Source: Bacteroidaceae bacterium (GTDB lineage Bacteria > Bacteroidota > Bacteroidia > Bacteroidales > Bacteroidaceae). From it: a stretch of DNA of 64,000 nucleotides. Location of the stretch: the NCBI GenBank assembly GCA_017547385.1, contig JAFYPU010000006.1, forward strand, positions 1-64,000, read 5' to 3'. The notes beneath the pieces are model-generated. The model was not told the origin of the DNA, did not search any database, and worked only from the letters and a program-made list of their open reading frames with translations. Shown one piece after another: positions 7,963-16,129 of this stretch (its first letter is position 1; each line of letters starts with the position of its first letter). A program made the position numbers and the translations under genes.

Positions 7963-8868
7963 TTATTCAGAAAGAGAGTTTGTGTCGAAACTGTAAACAT
8001 TGGTTTCTCTCGGCACAAATCCCATGCTGCGATAGAGACGATTGGCGGCTTCGCGCGAGGGACGTGAGGTGAGCATCACTTTTTGCGCACCGCCCATTCG
8101 CGCTGCCTCAATGCATTTGTTCACCAACTGCCGGCCATACCCTCGACCACGCGAGGCAGCCGACACCACCACATCTTCCACCCAGGCTTTCACCCCCGTG
8201 GGCGAGGCACAGAGACACACCGTCGCCATGCCCGAAAGCTGCTGTTCTTCATCGTACAACACATAGAGGTGGGTATTTTCGCTCCGGAGTATATGGTGCA
8301 AATACTCTTCCGACAAAGGATGAGGAGTGGATGAAAGTTCACTCAGCAAGTGGCGGATGTCCTGCAACAGTTGCTGAGAAAAGGCGGGTTCGGTGATGGT
8401 TGTCTGATGATTGAGCTGCGAAAGCATTTCACCGGCAGTGAGTCCGCTGACGGGGTGAACCACTTCTGAAGCAACTTCCACCAAAGGTGCAAGCACAAAT
8501 CTTCGCTCATGCAGACGGGGATGAGGAATTTGCAAATCAGGAGTATTAATTACCATTTCGCCCATAAAAAGTATGTCGATGTCCATCGGACGATCAGAAT
8601 ATGTTCCCGCCACACTTTTGTGCGTTCTTCCCAATTCTGCTTCAATTTGCTGCGTTTTGTTCAGCACTTCTGTGGGCGAAAGTGTGGTTTCGATCACCAC
8701 AACTGCATTGAGAAACATATTGTCCGATGAGAAACCCACAGGGCGCGTTTCGTGGAGCGACGAAAGAGTCTCACACCGACCCACGCGTTCACCGATAAGG
8801 CGAACAGCTGTCTGGATGAGCTGGTGGCGTGAGCCTATGTTGGATCCTAAAGAGAGGTATGCTTTCAT
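7963..8868 (-). CDS. folK: HPPK (FolK) fused to a GNAT acetyltransferase domain
   Basis: Residues 1-155 are 6-hydroxymethyl-7,8-dihydropterin pyrophosphokinase, which transfers pyrophosphate from ATP to the pterin in folate synthesis. Marks are LSLGSNIG (6-12), TRPVGF (41-46) and RPMDIDILFMG (93-103). Residues ~165-295 form a GNAT acetyltransferase with the acetyl-CoA loop RGRGYG (240-245), the preceding strand VKAWVEDVVV and the terminal AANRLYRSMGFVP. Stand-alone HPPK is ~160 residues, so this is a true in-frame fusion. Its ATG overlaps the stop of the upstream AT-rich gene by 4 bp (ATGA). The acetyltransferase substrate is unknown. Confidence 0.9.
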   Translation of the reverse strand: MKAYLSLGSNIGSRHQLIQTAVRLIGERVGRCETLSSLHETRPVGFSSDNMFLNAVVVIETTLSPTEVLNKTQQIEAELGRTHKSVAGTYSDRPMDIDILFMGEMVINTPDLQIPHPRLHERRFVLAPLVEVASEVVHPVSGLTAGEMLSQLNHQTTITEPAFSQQLLQDIRHLLSELSSTPHPLSEEYLHHILRSENTHLYVLYDEEQQLSGMATVCLCASPTGVKAWVEDVVVSAASRGRGYGRQLVNKCIEAARMGGAQKVMLTSRPSREAANRLYRSMGFVPRETNVYSFDTNSLSE

Positions 8869-10445
8869 TTTTTATATTTAGTGAATTTTCCAATAAGTCC
8901 TAACGACGAAGCCAAAGATGTCAAAGAATAAACACCTTGATTAAAAGCGTAACTTATATATGGTACAATATTATTTGTTACATCAAAGTCAGATTCTTTA
9001 ACATTATTAATATTAGATACAATTATCACATTGCTTTCTTTTCTCTTAATATTTTTAAGTCCTTCTTTCAATTCTTCTTCACCTATAAAGTATTGGTATT
9101 TTAACGGAGATACATATACATACCACGCCACTTCTTTAATAAAAATATTAAATTCATTGTCGATATCACGTTTAAGTCTAAATAAGAATTTTTCATTTTT
9201 AGTTACATCTACATATATATCATTCTTATTCTGAGATATAAAAGCTGGAGTTTGTTCATCCTCACTAAAACCGACAAAACCACAATACAAATTCTTTGAA
9301 CCCTCCATTACGAAAAGCGGTACCTTGAAACTTTCACTTGTTGCTGAATTATTAAAAACACCAATTTTGAGTTTCCCATGCGCCTTGGCAAACTCCATTA
9401 GCGGGACCCGTTTGTCTAGATGGTACAAAAGAATATTTTTCCTATAAGATTTCAAGTATGAATCTATAGACAATAAGATATTTGTTATATCCAAATCATT
9501 GTATTTAGCATTCCCTGATAATAAAGATTGAAGAACTATATTTTTATCTATATCATGAGCAAGAACAGCCGCCATCAATATTTCTATTTCAAGTTTTCCA
9601 TTCTCGTTAGGTATTGGTAAACCTACCATCTCATTTAAGAAGTTTTCCGCAGCACTCTTAATACAAAAATATATATCAGACAATCTTTCCATTAGTTTGT
9701 CACCATATATATCCGTAGTAGGAGTTGAATTTCGACAATCAGTTTGAGCCTTATTATTTGAAGCAACATTATTTGTGTCAATTAGAACATATCCAAAAGG
9801 ACATAAATTACTTGTAATTTTATGATAAGCATAAAAATACAAAGTATCTGTACCTTTCGCTGAAGATATTTGAAATTCATCAACTGAATGCTTTAGAAAA
9901 TTATTTGATAAACTTCTAACTCGTGTATAAGAAATCTTATTGTTATCCTTATCATATAAACGAGATAAATAATCATATATTCCCAATACTCCTTTTGTTG
10001 GAATTGGATTATTTGGAGAAAAACCAAACTCACCACTTCCACCAGTTACAATATTGGTGTCGGAGCCGTCTTTACATAGTGCATCTGACATTTTTTCAAT
10101 CAACAATAAAGATGAAAGTTTGGGGTGATTTTCTAGTACATAATCGTGTAAATACTCCACATCGTTTCTTGTCATTTTATTCTCAACACGAGCAAGCACC
10201 GAAGATATCGAGTTTTCTCTATTTTTTATATTACCAGTAATAAGATATCCTGTTAAAATAAAGATAACATTGACATTTATATCGTCCATATCGTATTTTG
10301 AGTCATAATGCATACATAGGTCATTCAACTGCCTATTATAGTCCCTTTTACCATTTGGGAATAAGATACTAAATGCCTCTTGAAAAACTGAGGGCATATT
10401 TTTTTTATCTGTTCTTTTTCTTTTTAAAAAGTCAAATAGTCCCAT
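8865..10445 (-). CDS. AT-rich gene of unknown function, 526 residues
   Basis: I do not recognise the family. The protein starts MGLFDFLKRKRTDKK and shows no signal peptide. A hydrophobic stretch at residues 59-71 looks like a buried helix rather than a membrane anchor. Residues ~138-225 (SGEFGFSPNNPIP ... YDYLSRL ... TDTLYFYAYH ... CPFGYVLID) look like a compact domain. Residues ~355-460 alternate short strands and charged turns, and the C-terminus is Ser/Leu-rich. Base composition is much more AT-rich than folK, yet the stop overlaps the folK start by 4 bp, so they could be translationally coupled. An integrase remnant lies just upstream, which supports acquisition by transfer. Confidence 0.7.
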   Translation of the reverse strand: MGLFDFLKRKRTDKKNMPSVFQEAFSILFPNGKRDYNRQLNDLCMHYDSKYDMDDINVNVIFILTGYLITGNIKNRENSISSVLARVENKMTRNDVEYLHDYVLENHPKLSSLLLIEKMSDALCKDGSDTNIVTGGSGEFGFSPNNPIPTKGVLGIYDYLSRLYDKDNNKISYTRVRSLSNNFLKHSVDEFQISSAKGTDTLYFYAYHKITSNLCPFGYVLIDTNNVASNNKAQTDCRNSTPTTDIYGDKLMERLSDIYFCIKSAAENFLNEMVGLPIPNENGKLEIEILMAAVLAHDIDKNIVLQSLLSGNAKYNDLDITNILLSIDSYLKSYRKNILLYHLDKRVPLMEFAKAHGKLKIGVFNNSATSESFKVPLFVMEGSKNLYCGFVGFSEDEQTPAFISQNKNDIYVDVTKNEKFLFRLKRDIDNEFNIFIKEVAWYVYVSPLKYQYFIGEEELKEGLKNIKRKESNVIIVSNINNVKESDFDVTNNIVPYISYAFNQGVYSLTSLASSLGLIGKFTKYKK

Positions 10446-10555
10446 AAGAATAATATTTATATAGCATACAAAAATAATTAAAACATATTATATAGACAAG
10501 TTAAAGGCCGCACAGCACAGTAGATAAGCATCGCATATTGTTTCTTATAAAATTT
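10446..10555. other. AT-rich spacer before integrase remnant
   Basis: This short spacer contains the upstream region of the 526-residue gene. No clear TAnnTTTG box is visible on the minus strand, so its promoter is not identified. Confidence 0.3.
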
Positions 10556-10684
10556 TTAGAAATCCAACAAGTCATAACATCCCATTATCTCATCTTTGCG
10601 AATACCTAAATATCTTTTAGTAATAGCAATATTGGAGTGATTAAACAGTTCTGATTGGATAACTAATGCCATTAATAGATAGTA
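10556..10684 (-). pseudogene. C-terminal remnant of a tyrosine recombinase (integrase)
   Basis: The minus strand reads ALVIQSELFNHSNIAITKRY, then LGIRKDEIMGCYDLLDF and a stop. This is the end of a phage/conjugative-element tyrosine integrase: the histidine of the (L/F)xHSxxxxT segment and the catalytic tyrosine in TKRYLGI. The frame is closed by TAA at 10685-10687, so only ~42 codons survive and the catalytic domain is lost. It explains the foreign base composition of its surroundings. Confidence 0.75.
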
Positions 10685-10830
10685 TTACATAATAATATGC
10701 ATATTTGCATAAAATAGCAACTTTCATATTATATGCACAAGTTAATTATTTCACTTATCGCATAATTTGCGACAACTCACTATACACATTAATCATCTGT
10801 GTAAATTTTGCACATACCAAGAAACAGAAC

Positions 10831-10838
10831 TACTTTTG
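10831..10838 (+). promoter_or_regulatory. -7 box of the RhuM-Fic gene
   Basis: TACTTTTG matches TAnnTTTG and lies 30 bp before the ATG at 10868. It also lies downstream of an in-frame ATG at 10808, which argues against that earlier start. Confidence 0.55.
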
Positions 10839-10867
10839 TGTTGATTATTTACGTAACTAAGCAACCA

Positions 10868-11911
10868 ATGACAACCAACACCCCAACCCTCAACGAACAT
10901 AACAAGGCGGAGTACCCACCTATGCATAAAGGAGAGTTTGACACATCACCAATAGCAATATACACAAGCGAAGACAATACAATTTCGCTTGATGTTAAAT
11001 TAGAGAACGAGACCGTATGGCTGTCGCAAGCACAGATGAGTCTATTATTTGATAAAGACCAATCAGTAGTCGCAAGACATATTGCCAACGTATTTAAAGA
11101 GGGAGAACTTGAAGAATATAGTAATATGCAAATTTTGCATAATACTTTTTCCAAATTCAAACCAACAAAGGTTTATAGTTTAGATGTCATAATTTCCGTC
11201 GGCTACCGTGTAAAAAGCAAGCGTGGCACGCAGTTCCGCATTTGGGCAAACAGAGTGCTTAAGGACTACATTGTAAAAGGTTATGCCATCAACGACAAGA
11301 TTAGAATTGAACATTATAACGAGCTTAAAGATGTTGTCCGCATGCTTGCACATACTGTTCATTCACAAGAAAAGTTGAGTGATGAACAATCAACGGGCTT
11401 GCTATCAGTTGTTACAGATTATGTCTATGCACTTGATACCCTTGACCGCTACGACTATCAACAGCTGACCATTAAAAACATCACAAAAGAGGAGCGTTTT
11501 CACGCAACATATGAAAATGCAATGGAAGCGATATTGAGCCTCAAAGAGAAATTTGGTGAGAGCAACCTGTTTGCAAACGAAAAAGACAACTCATTCAAAA
11601 GTTCAATAGGACAAATATACCAGACATTCGACGGCATGGAACTATACCCCAGTGTTGAGGAGAAAGCAGCAATGCTACTTTACCTTGTTACAAAGAACCA
11701 CTCATTCAGCGACGGCAACAAACGCATCGCTGCAATGCTTTTCCTTTGGTTTATGGAGCGTAACGGCATACTCTACCGCACAGACGGCAGCAAGCGAATA
11801 GCCGACAACACCCTTGTTGCCCTCACATTGATGATTGCCGAGAGCCGCACCGAAGAGAAAGACATAATGGTAAAAGTAGTTGTAAACCTAATTAACCGAC
11901 AAAACCAATGA
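10868..11911 (+). CDS. RhuM-like protein with C-terminal Fic/Doc domain
   Basis: The protein has 347 residues from the ATG at 10868. Residues ~25-140 match the RhuM/virulence-protein domain: SPIAIYTSEDNTISLDVKLE, ETVWLSQAQMSLLF, KVYSLDVIISVGYRVKSKRG and TQFRIWANRVLKDYIVKGY. Residues ~200-330 are a Fic/Doc fold with motif HSFSDGNKR at 278-286. Fic proteins transfer AMP, or in Doc a phosphate, to target proteins; the Lys after Asn and the preceding Asp are closer to Doc than to classical HPFxxGNGR enzymes. Such fusions occur in accessory DNA near restriction or toxin-antitoxin loci. No antitoxin gene is adjacent. The stop TGA overlaps the start of an 80-bp copy of its own 5' end. Confidence 0.85.
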   Translation: MTTNTPTLNEHNKAEYPPMHKGEFDTSPIAIYTSEDNTISLDVKLENETVWLSQAQMSLLFDKDQSVVARHIANVFKEGELEEYSNMQILHNTFSKFKPTKVYSLDVIISVGYRVKSKRGTQFRIWANRVLKDYIVKGYAINDKIRIEHYNELKDVVRMLAHTVHSQEKLSDEQSTGLLSVVTDYVYALDTLDRYDYQQLTIKNITKEERFHATYENAMEAILSLKEKFGESNLFANEKDNSFKSSIGQIYQTFDGMELYPSVEEKAAMLLYLVTKNHSFSDGNKRIAAMLFLWFMERNGILYRTDGSKRIADNTLVALTLMIAESRTEEKDIMVKVVVNLINRQNQ

Positions 11912-11991
11912 CAACCAACACCCCACCCCTCAACGACCATAACAAGGCTGAGTACCCGCCCATGCACTAATGCGAGTTTGACATATCACAA
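11904..11991 (+). pseudogene. broken second copy of the RhuM-Fic 5' end
   Basis: This stretch repeats 10863-10950 with few changes (ACCAATGACAACCAACACCC in both). Its ATG (11908-11910) overlaps the stop of the intact gene, but TAA follows the 20th codon (CACTAATGC instead of CATAAAGGA). After about 85 bp similarity stops. It is either the start of a decayed tandem gene copy or one arm of a direct repeat left by a rearrangement. Confidence 0.7.
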
Positions 11992-12059
11992 ACTTTTTAA
12001 TATTCAAAAATACGCCAACATCGGCAAAAGCGAATTGTCGTTTTAAGAACACACAAACA

Positions 12060-12106
12060 AAATCTGCTATAAAACCTTGATAATAGGCAATATAGCAGAT
12101 TTTTAT
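12060..12106 (+). terminator. hairpin AAATCTGCTATA/TATAGCAGATTT
   Basis: A 12-bp stem around an AT-rich loop is followed by TTTATTATATTT. It lies ~150 bp after the RhuM-Fic gene and just before the convergent glucosaminidase gene, and probably ends both transcripts. Confidence 0.6.
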
Positions 12107-12145
12107 TATATTTACTTCTAATAAATAATGTGTGAATACCTCAAC

Positions 12146-12739
12146 TTATTTTTCTTTCAAATCGGGATGCTTGCGGTTCACTTCGGCCACACGTTTTTTG
12201 AGGTTTTTGGTGTATGTGGGACTGGTGGCATAGCGTATTTTTCGGAGAAAAGCATAATAATCACCTCCCGTGTAGCGACTTTGAATTTTCTTTTTGTAAT
12301 ACACCACCGATTCGCTCCAATGCTCAAAGGTGCGAAGTTTTCGTCCTTGCATCAAGCCGAAGAGGTTGTTTTTACGCATGCAATTCTTGGCAGTGAAATT
12401 GGCTGTTTCGATCAAGGCTTGCGCATACACTATTTCGGGATGTTTGACATCATAATAAAGCAAGGCATCTTTCAAACCCTCTTTGGCAGAAAGCTGCATG
12501 AAAGTGGGTGCACCCATCAACGAATCGGCCTCGACTGTACTATCGGCAGCTGCCCCGATGAGCGTGTCGCAAACCACACTATCAGTAGGGGCAATCGTGT
12601 CTGTAATCAAACTATCGGCATGCCCCGATAGGCTTCCAACGCTCTTGCTGCCCATAGCCAAAAAAGAAATACAGGCTATCACAAAAACCGCCAATATCGT
12701 GTTAACGAGAAACGACTTTGAAAAAACTTTTTTCTTCAT
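12146..12739 (-). CDS. secreted/anchored glucosaminidase-domain protein
   Basis: The protein has 197 residues from ATG 12739 (MKKKVFSKSF). An N-terminal hydrophobic segment (residues ~8-30) acts as signal or anchor, followed by a Ser/Thr/Asp-rich linker and a FlgJ/Auto-type beta-N-acetylglucosaminidase domain. The domain core is IVYAQALIETANFTA, with the catalytic Glu, then CMRKNNLFGLMQGRK and SVVYYKKKIQSRY. It is predicted to cut peptidoglycan glycan strands in the periplasm. An in-frame ATG at 12790 would put 17 charged residues before the anchor, so the later start is preferred. Confidence 0.85.
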   Translation of the reverse strand: MKKKVFSKSFLVNTILAVFVIACISFLAMGSKSVGSLSGHADSLITDTIAPTDSVVCDTLIGAAADSTVEADSLMGAPTFMQLSAKEGLKDALLYYDVKHPEIVYAQALIETANFTAKNCMRKNNLFGLMQGRKLRTFEHWSESVVYYKKKIQSRYTGGDYYAFLRKIRYATSPTYTKNLKKRVAEVNRKHPDLKEK

Positions 12740-12833
12740 GGTATTTTGATGGTTGTGGCTGTAAATATGTTTTTCACGAAGCGCTCTCACGCATATTTCA
12801 TCGCAACAGGAGCAACTTTTTATTCTTTTTTCA

Positions 12834-12980
12834 TACCCCTCACCCGTACCGGGAGCTCCCCTATCTTAGGGGAGCAGTTGCCGTGCGGATTGTCCGTGAG
12901 CTGCCAACGAAGATGAGGAATTCCGGATGGAACTTCTCCCCTGGAGTAGGGGAGATGCCCTCAGGGCAGAGGGGTAGAAA
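12834..12980. repeat. dispersed CCCCTCACC..TTAGGGGA repeat, copy A
   Basis: CATACCCCTCACC, then GGAGCTCCCCTATCTTAGGGG and AGCAGTTGCCGTGCGGATTG form a unit repeated at 13002. TCCCCTATCTTAGGGGA is a small hairpin. A further TCTCCCCTGGAGTAGGGGAGA hairpin lies at ~12940. No coding sense is visible. Confidence 0.7.
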
Positions 12981-13001
12981 GAAATCCTACTGCTGTTTGT
13001 T

Positions 13002-13066
13002 CATACCCCTCACCGCTACGCGGAGCTCCCCTACCTTAGGGGAACAGTTACCATGCGGATTGTCCG
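13002..13066. repeat. dispersed CCCCTCACC..TTAGGGGA repeat, copy B
   Basis: Second copy, starting CATACCCCTCACCGCTACGC and ending ATGCGGATTGTCCGAG. Together with copy A it fills the ~400-bp gap between the glucosaminidase and queA genes. A reverse-oriented relative lies at 17880-17937. Confidence 0.7.
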
Positions 13067-13136
13067 AGCGTTGTGAGCCTTTACAGAAGAATGTAACCTC
13101 AAACTGCAGTAGTCCATGCCCGAAAAATATGCTTCA

Positions 13137-14189
13137 TCAGTCGATGATGAGCATCACGTCGCCGTAGATACCAAACTGATATTTCTCCTGGATGGCCACC
13201 TCATAGGCTGCCATGGTTTGCTCATAACCTCCGTAGGCTGCGGTGAGCATCAAGAGGGTTGAGAGCGGCAGTTGGAAATTGGAGAGCATGGCATCTGCCA
13301 CAGAAAAATCGTATGGCGGGAAGATAAACTTGTTGGTCCATCCCTCGTATTCCTTGATGCGGCAGTCGGTGCCCACACACACTTCCAAAGCACGCTGAAC
13401 GGTGGTTCCCACGGCCACAATCTTGTGTCCGTTTTCCTTGGCACGATTGATGGTGTCGCAACATTCTTTTCCCACAATCATGTGCTCACTTTCCATCTTG
13501 TGTTTGGTGAGGTCTTCCACGTCTGTTTCCTTGAAGCAACCCAATCCGCAATGCAAGGTGAGGTAGGCAAAATCAATGCCTTTGATTTCCATACGCTTCA
13601 TCAACTCACGCGAAAAGTGCATTCCAGCTGTGGGGGCTGTAACAGCTCCTTCGTTTTTGGCAAAAATGCATTGGAAACGTTCCATATCCTCGGGTTCAGA
13701 CTCACGACCCACATAACGAGGAATGGGCGACTCACCCAAAGCATAGAGAGAGCGCTTGAATTCCTCGTGCTCACCGTCGTAGAGAAAACGCAGTGTGCGT
13801 CCGCGACTGGTGGTGTTGTCGATGACTTCAGCCACGATGGAGTTGTCTTCACCAAAATAGAGTTTGTTGCCGATACGTATCTTTCGAGCCGGATCGACAA
13901 GCACATCCCACAAACGAAGTTCGCGGTTCAATTCACGCAAAAGAAACACTTCGATGCGTGCACCGGTCTTCTCTTTGTTTCCATAAAGACGGGCAGGAAA
14001 CACCTTGGTGTCATTGAAAACAAAAACGTCTTGCTCATCAAAATAGTCCAAAACATCCTTAAACATCTTGTGCTCTATTTCACCCGTCTTGCGGTGAAGC
14101 ACCATCATGCGGCACTCGTCACGATGCAACGGGGGATACTTGGCGATGAGATCGTCGGGACGCTTGAAGTTGAATTGGGATAGTTTCAT
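13137..14189 (-). CDS. queA: S-adenosylmethionine:tRNA ribosyltransferase-isomerase
   Basis: This 350-residue enzyme adds the ribosyl moiety of SAM to preQ1 in tRNA to make epoxyqueuosine. Family marks are [49 protein letters not shown], the segment [11 protein letters not shown] and [10 protein letters not shown]. Length is normal. It follows truB on the same strand in a conserved Bacteroidales block. Upstream gap to truB is ~40 bp. Confidence 0.96.
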   Translation of the reverse strand: MKLSQFNFKRPDDLIAKYPPLHRDECRMMVLHRKTGEIEHKMFKDVLDYFDEQDVFVFNDTKVFPARLYGNKEKTGARIEVFLLRELNRELRLWDVLVDPARKIRIGNKLYFGEDNSIVAEVIDNTTSRGRTLRFLYDGEHEEFKRSLYALGESPIPRYVGRESEPEDMERFQCIFAKNEGAVTAPTAGMHFSRELMKRMEIKGIDFAYLTLHCGLGCFKETDVEDLTKHKMESEHMIVGKECCDTINRAKENGHKIVAVGTTVQRALEVCVGTDCRIKEYEGWTNKFIFPPYDFSVADAMLSNFQLPLSTLLMLTAAYGGYEQTMAAYEVAIQEKYQFGIYGDVMLIID

Positions 14190-14230
14190 CTTATTGGAGA
14201 ATTATTATTTTTGAAATTGTTGTTTATTTC

Positions 14231-14938
14231 TCAGTTTTCGGAAGTTTCTATTTCTTGTTCGGCCAACCATTTTTCAAAGGTTTCGATGGTAAAACACTTT
14301 TCCACCGAACAATCGCCCACACGGGTTCTGCGCAAAGCAGTGAGATGTGCTCCGCTACCCAAAGCCTGACCGATGTCGCGGGCCAAGGCACGTATGTAAG
14401 TGCCTTTGCTGCAAACAATTCGCAAGGTAATTTCTTGGTTTTCGAGCCGGCAATCGGTGAGTTCTATCTCATCGATGCGCAATGGTTTGGCACGCAACTC
14501 CACTTCTTTTCCTTTGCGGGCAAGGTCGTAAGCACGCTTTCCCTCCACTTTGCAAGCCGAGAAAACAGGCGGCACCTGCATGATTTCACCTTCAAAACGC
14601 AGCAACACTTCGCGCACCAGCTGTTCGGTGATGTGTGCTGTGGGATAAGTGGCATCCACAGGATGTTCCAAGTCGAAACTTGGTGTGGTGGCCCCCAACT
14701 TGAGGGTGGCCACATATTCTTTCACGCCGGCTTGCAATTGCTCGATGCGTTTGGTGGCTTTTCCGGTACATATCACCATCACACCTGTGGCCAAAGGATC
14801 CAACGTGCCGGCATGCCCCACTTTTATTTTTCCACCGATGCGGCGCGAAATGAGCCAACGTACTTTTGCCACAAGCGCAAACGAAGTCCATTCATAAGGC
14901 TTGTCGAAAGCCAACACCTGTCCTGCTTGAAAATTCAT
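14231..14938 (-). CDS. truB: tRNA pseudouridine-55 synthase
   Basis: This 235-residue protein is TruB, which makes pseudouridine 55 in the T-loop of tRNAs. The catalytic motif KVGHAGTLDPLATGVMVI is present with Asp47. KGTYIRALARDIG and the N-terminal FDKPYEWTS are also typical. The C-terminal PUA domain is short or absent, giving a length at the low end of the family. It sits between uppP and queA on the same strand. Confidence 0.95.
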   Translation of the reverse strand: MNFQAGQVLAFDKPYEWTSFALVAKVRWLISRRIGGKIKVGHAGTLDPLATGVMVICTGKATKRIEQLQAGVKEYVATLKLGATTPSFDLEHPVDATYPTAHITEQLVREVLLRFEGEIMQVPPVFSACKVEGKRAYDLARKGKEVELRAKPLRIDEIELTDCRLENQEITLRIVCSKGTYIRALARDIGQALGSGAHLTALRRTRVGDCSVEKCFTIETFEKWLAEQEIETSEN

Positions 14939-14993
14939 GGTTTTATCGGTGAAGGATGTGTTAGTTGATGAAAGAAACTCCTTATTCTTTTAT

Positions 14994-15833
14994 TTATGAT
15001 ATCTCAAGTTGATAACCGCAAAGCGACATGCCGATGAGGATGCCACCCACGATGATGCGATACCAACCAAAGGCCACAAAGCCATAACGCGAAACGTAGT
15101 CTATAAAGAACTTTATGGCCAACACAGCCACAACGAAAGCCACCACACAACCCAACAAGAGCAACGTGAGATTGTTGCCCTCCATCAGAATGTTGCCTTC
15201 ACCGCCCGCAATGAGCTTGTAGGTTTCCAAACACGTGGCACCGAACATGGTGGGAACAGCCAGGAAAAACGAGAATTCTGCAGCAGCTTTGCGTGTGAGC
15301 TTTTGCGACATACCGCCCACGATGGTAGCCATCGAACGCGACACACCCGGAATCATCGAAATGCACTGTATCAAACCGATGAAGAAAGCTCTTCTTAATG
15401 TAAGACACGTGGCTTCAGAACCTTTGTTGAAGATGCGATCGCAGAAAAGCATGAACACACCGCCCACAATGAGCATCACGGCCACCAGCATCACGTTTTC
15501 AAGACTGGCTTCTATATAATCATTAAAAGCCAATCCCAACACCACGGCCGGCAACACACCGACAATGAGTCGCAAATAGAAACGCCAAATGGCTTGCCAC
15601 CAAGTGTAACCATGGGTGCGCATGGTTTCAGGATAGAAAAAGCGACGCCAATAGAGGCAAATCACTGAAAGAATGGCACCAAACTGAATGATTACTGTGA
15701 AAGCTTTGAGGAAAGGAGTGCTCTCCATACCCAGCAATGCCTGAGTGATGACCATGTGGCCGGTCGACGACACGGGAAGAAACTCCGTGAGACCTTCCAC
15801 AATAGCAATAACGATGGTTTCAATCCAAGTCAT
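14994..15833 (-). CDS. uppP: undecaprenyl-diphosphate phosphatase
   Basis: This 279-residue membrane enzyme (BacA family) recycles the C55 lipid carrier for peptidoglycan and other envelope polymers and can confer bacitracin tolerance. The active-site segment EGLTEFLPVSSTGHM (residues 13-27) and the second motif GVSRSMATI are present. About eight hydrophobic segments follow. It starts 3 bp after the DUF3098 gene, consistent with one transcript. Confidence 0.96.
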   Translation of the reverse strand: MTWIETIVIAIVEGLTEFLPVSSTGHMVITQALLGMESTPFLKAFTVIIQFGAILSVICLYWRRFFYPETMRTHGYTWWQAIWRFYLRLIVGVLPAVVLGLAFNDYIEASLENVMLVAVMLIVGGVFMLFCDRIFNKGSEATCLTLRRAFFIGLIQCISMIPGVSRSMATIVGGMSQKLTRKAAAEFSFFLAVPTMFGATCLETYKLIAGGEGNILMEGNNLTLLLLGCVVAFVVAVLAIKFFIDYVSRYGFVAFGWYRIIVGGILIGMSLCGYQLEIS

Positions 15834-15836
15834 GCT

Positions 15837-16106
15837 TTATCCCTCCGTTTTGGTTTCTTGGTTTTCAGAAAGGGCATCATGCTTATCTTTCGGTGCACGT
15901 ACAATGGCATAAATCATAAACACATAACCTGCCAAGCACACCAGCGGTGCCACTTTGATGCGACGAGCATCGAAAATAGCCGGATCGAAGTGTTGCTCCG
16001 TAGAGCCAGGACCCGACATCAGAATGAAACCTACAATCACCACAGCCATACCGATGGCCAACAGGATGAAGTTAATTCTGTCGAAAGCAAAATCTTTCTT
16101 GTTCAT
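15837..16106 (-). CDS. DUF3098 family small membrane protein
   Basis: This 89-residue protein begins KKDFAFDRINF, has two hydrophobic segments (~12-29 and ~54-68) and a charged tail. This is the pattern of DUF3098, a Bacteroidetes family usually encoded between ftsX and uppP, as here. A role in envelope or division processes is guessed from that context only. Confidence 0.85.
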   Translation of the reverse strand: MNKKDFAFDRINFILLAIGMAVVIVGFILMSGPGSTEQHFDPAIFDARRIKVAPLVCLAGYVFMIYAIVRAPKDKHDALSENQETKTEG

Positions 16107-16129
16107 ATCTTTGATTATTTATGATTGAC

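Noticed and set aside
12128..12631. A 167-codon plus-strand frame opposite the glucosaminidase gene
   Set aside because: The minus-strand frame has the signal anchor and glucosaminidase motifs; the plus frame has none.
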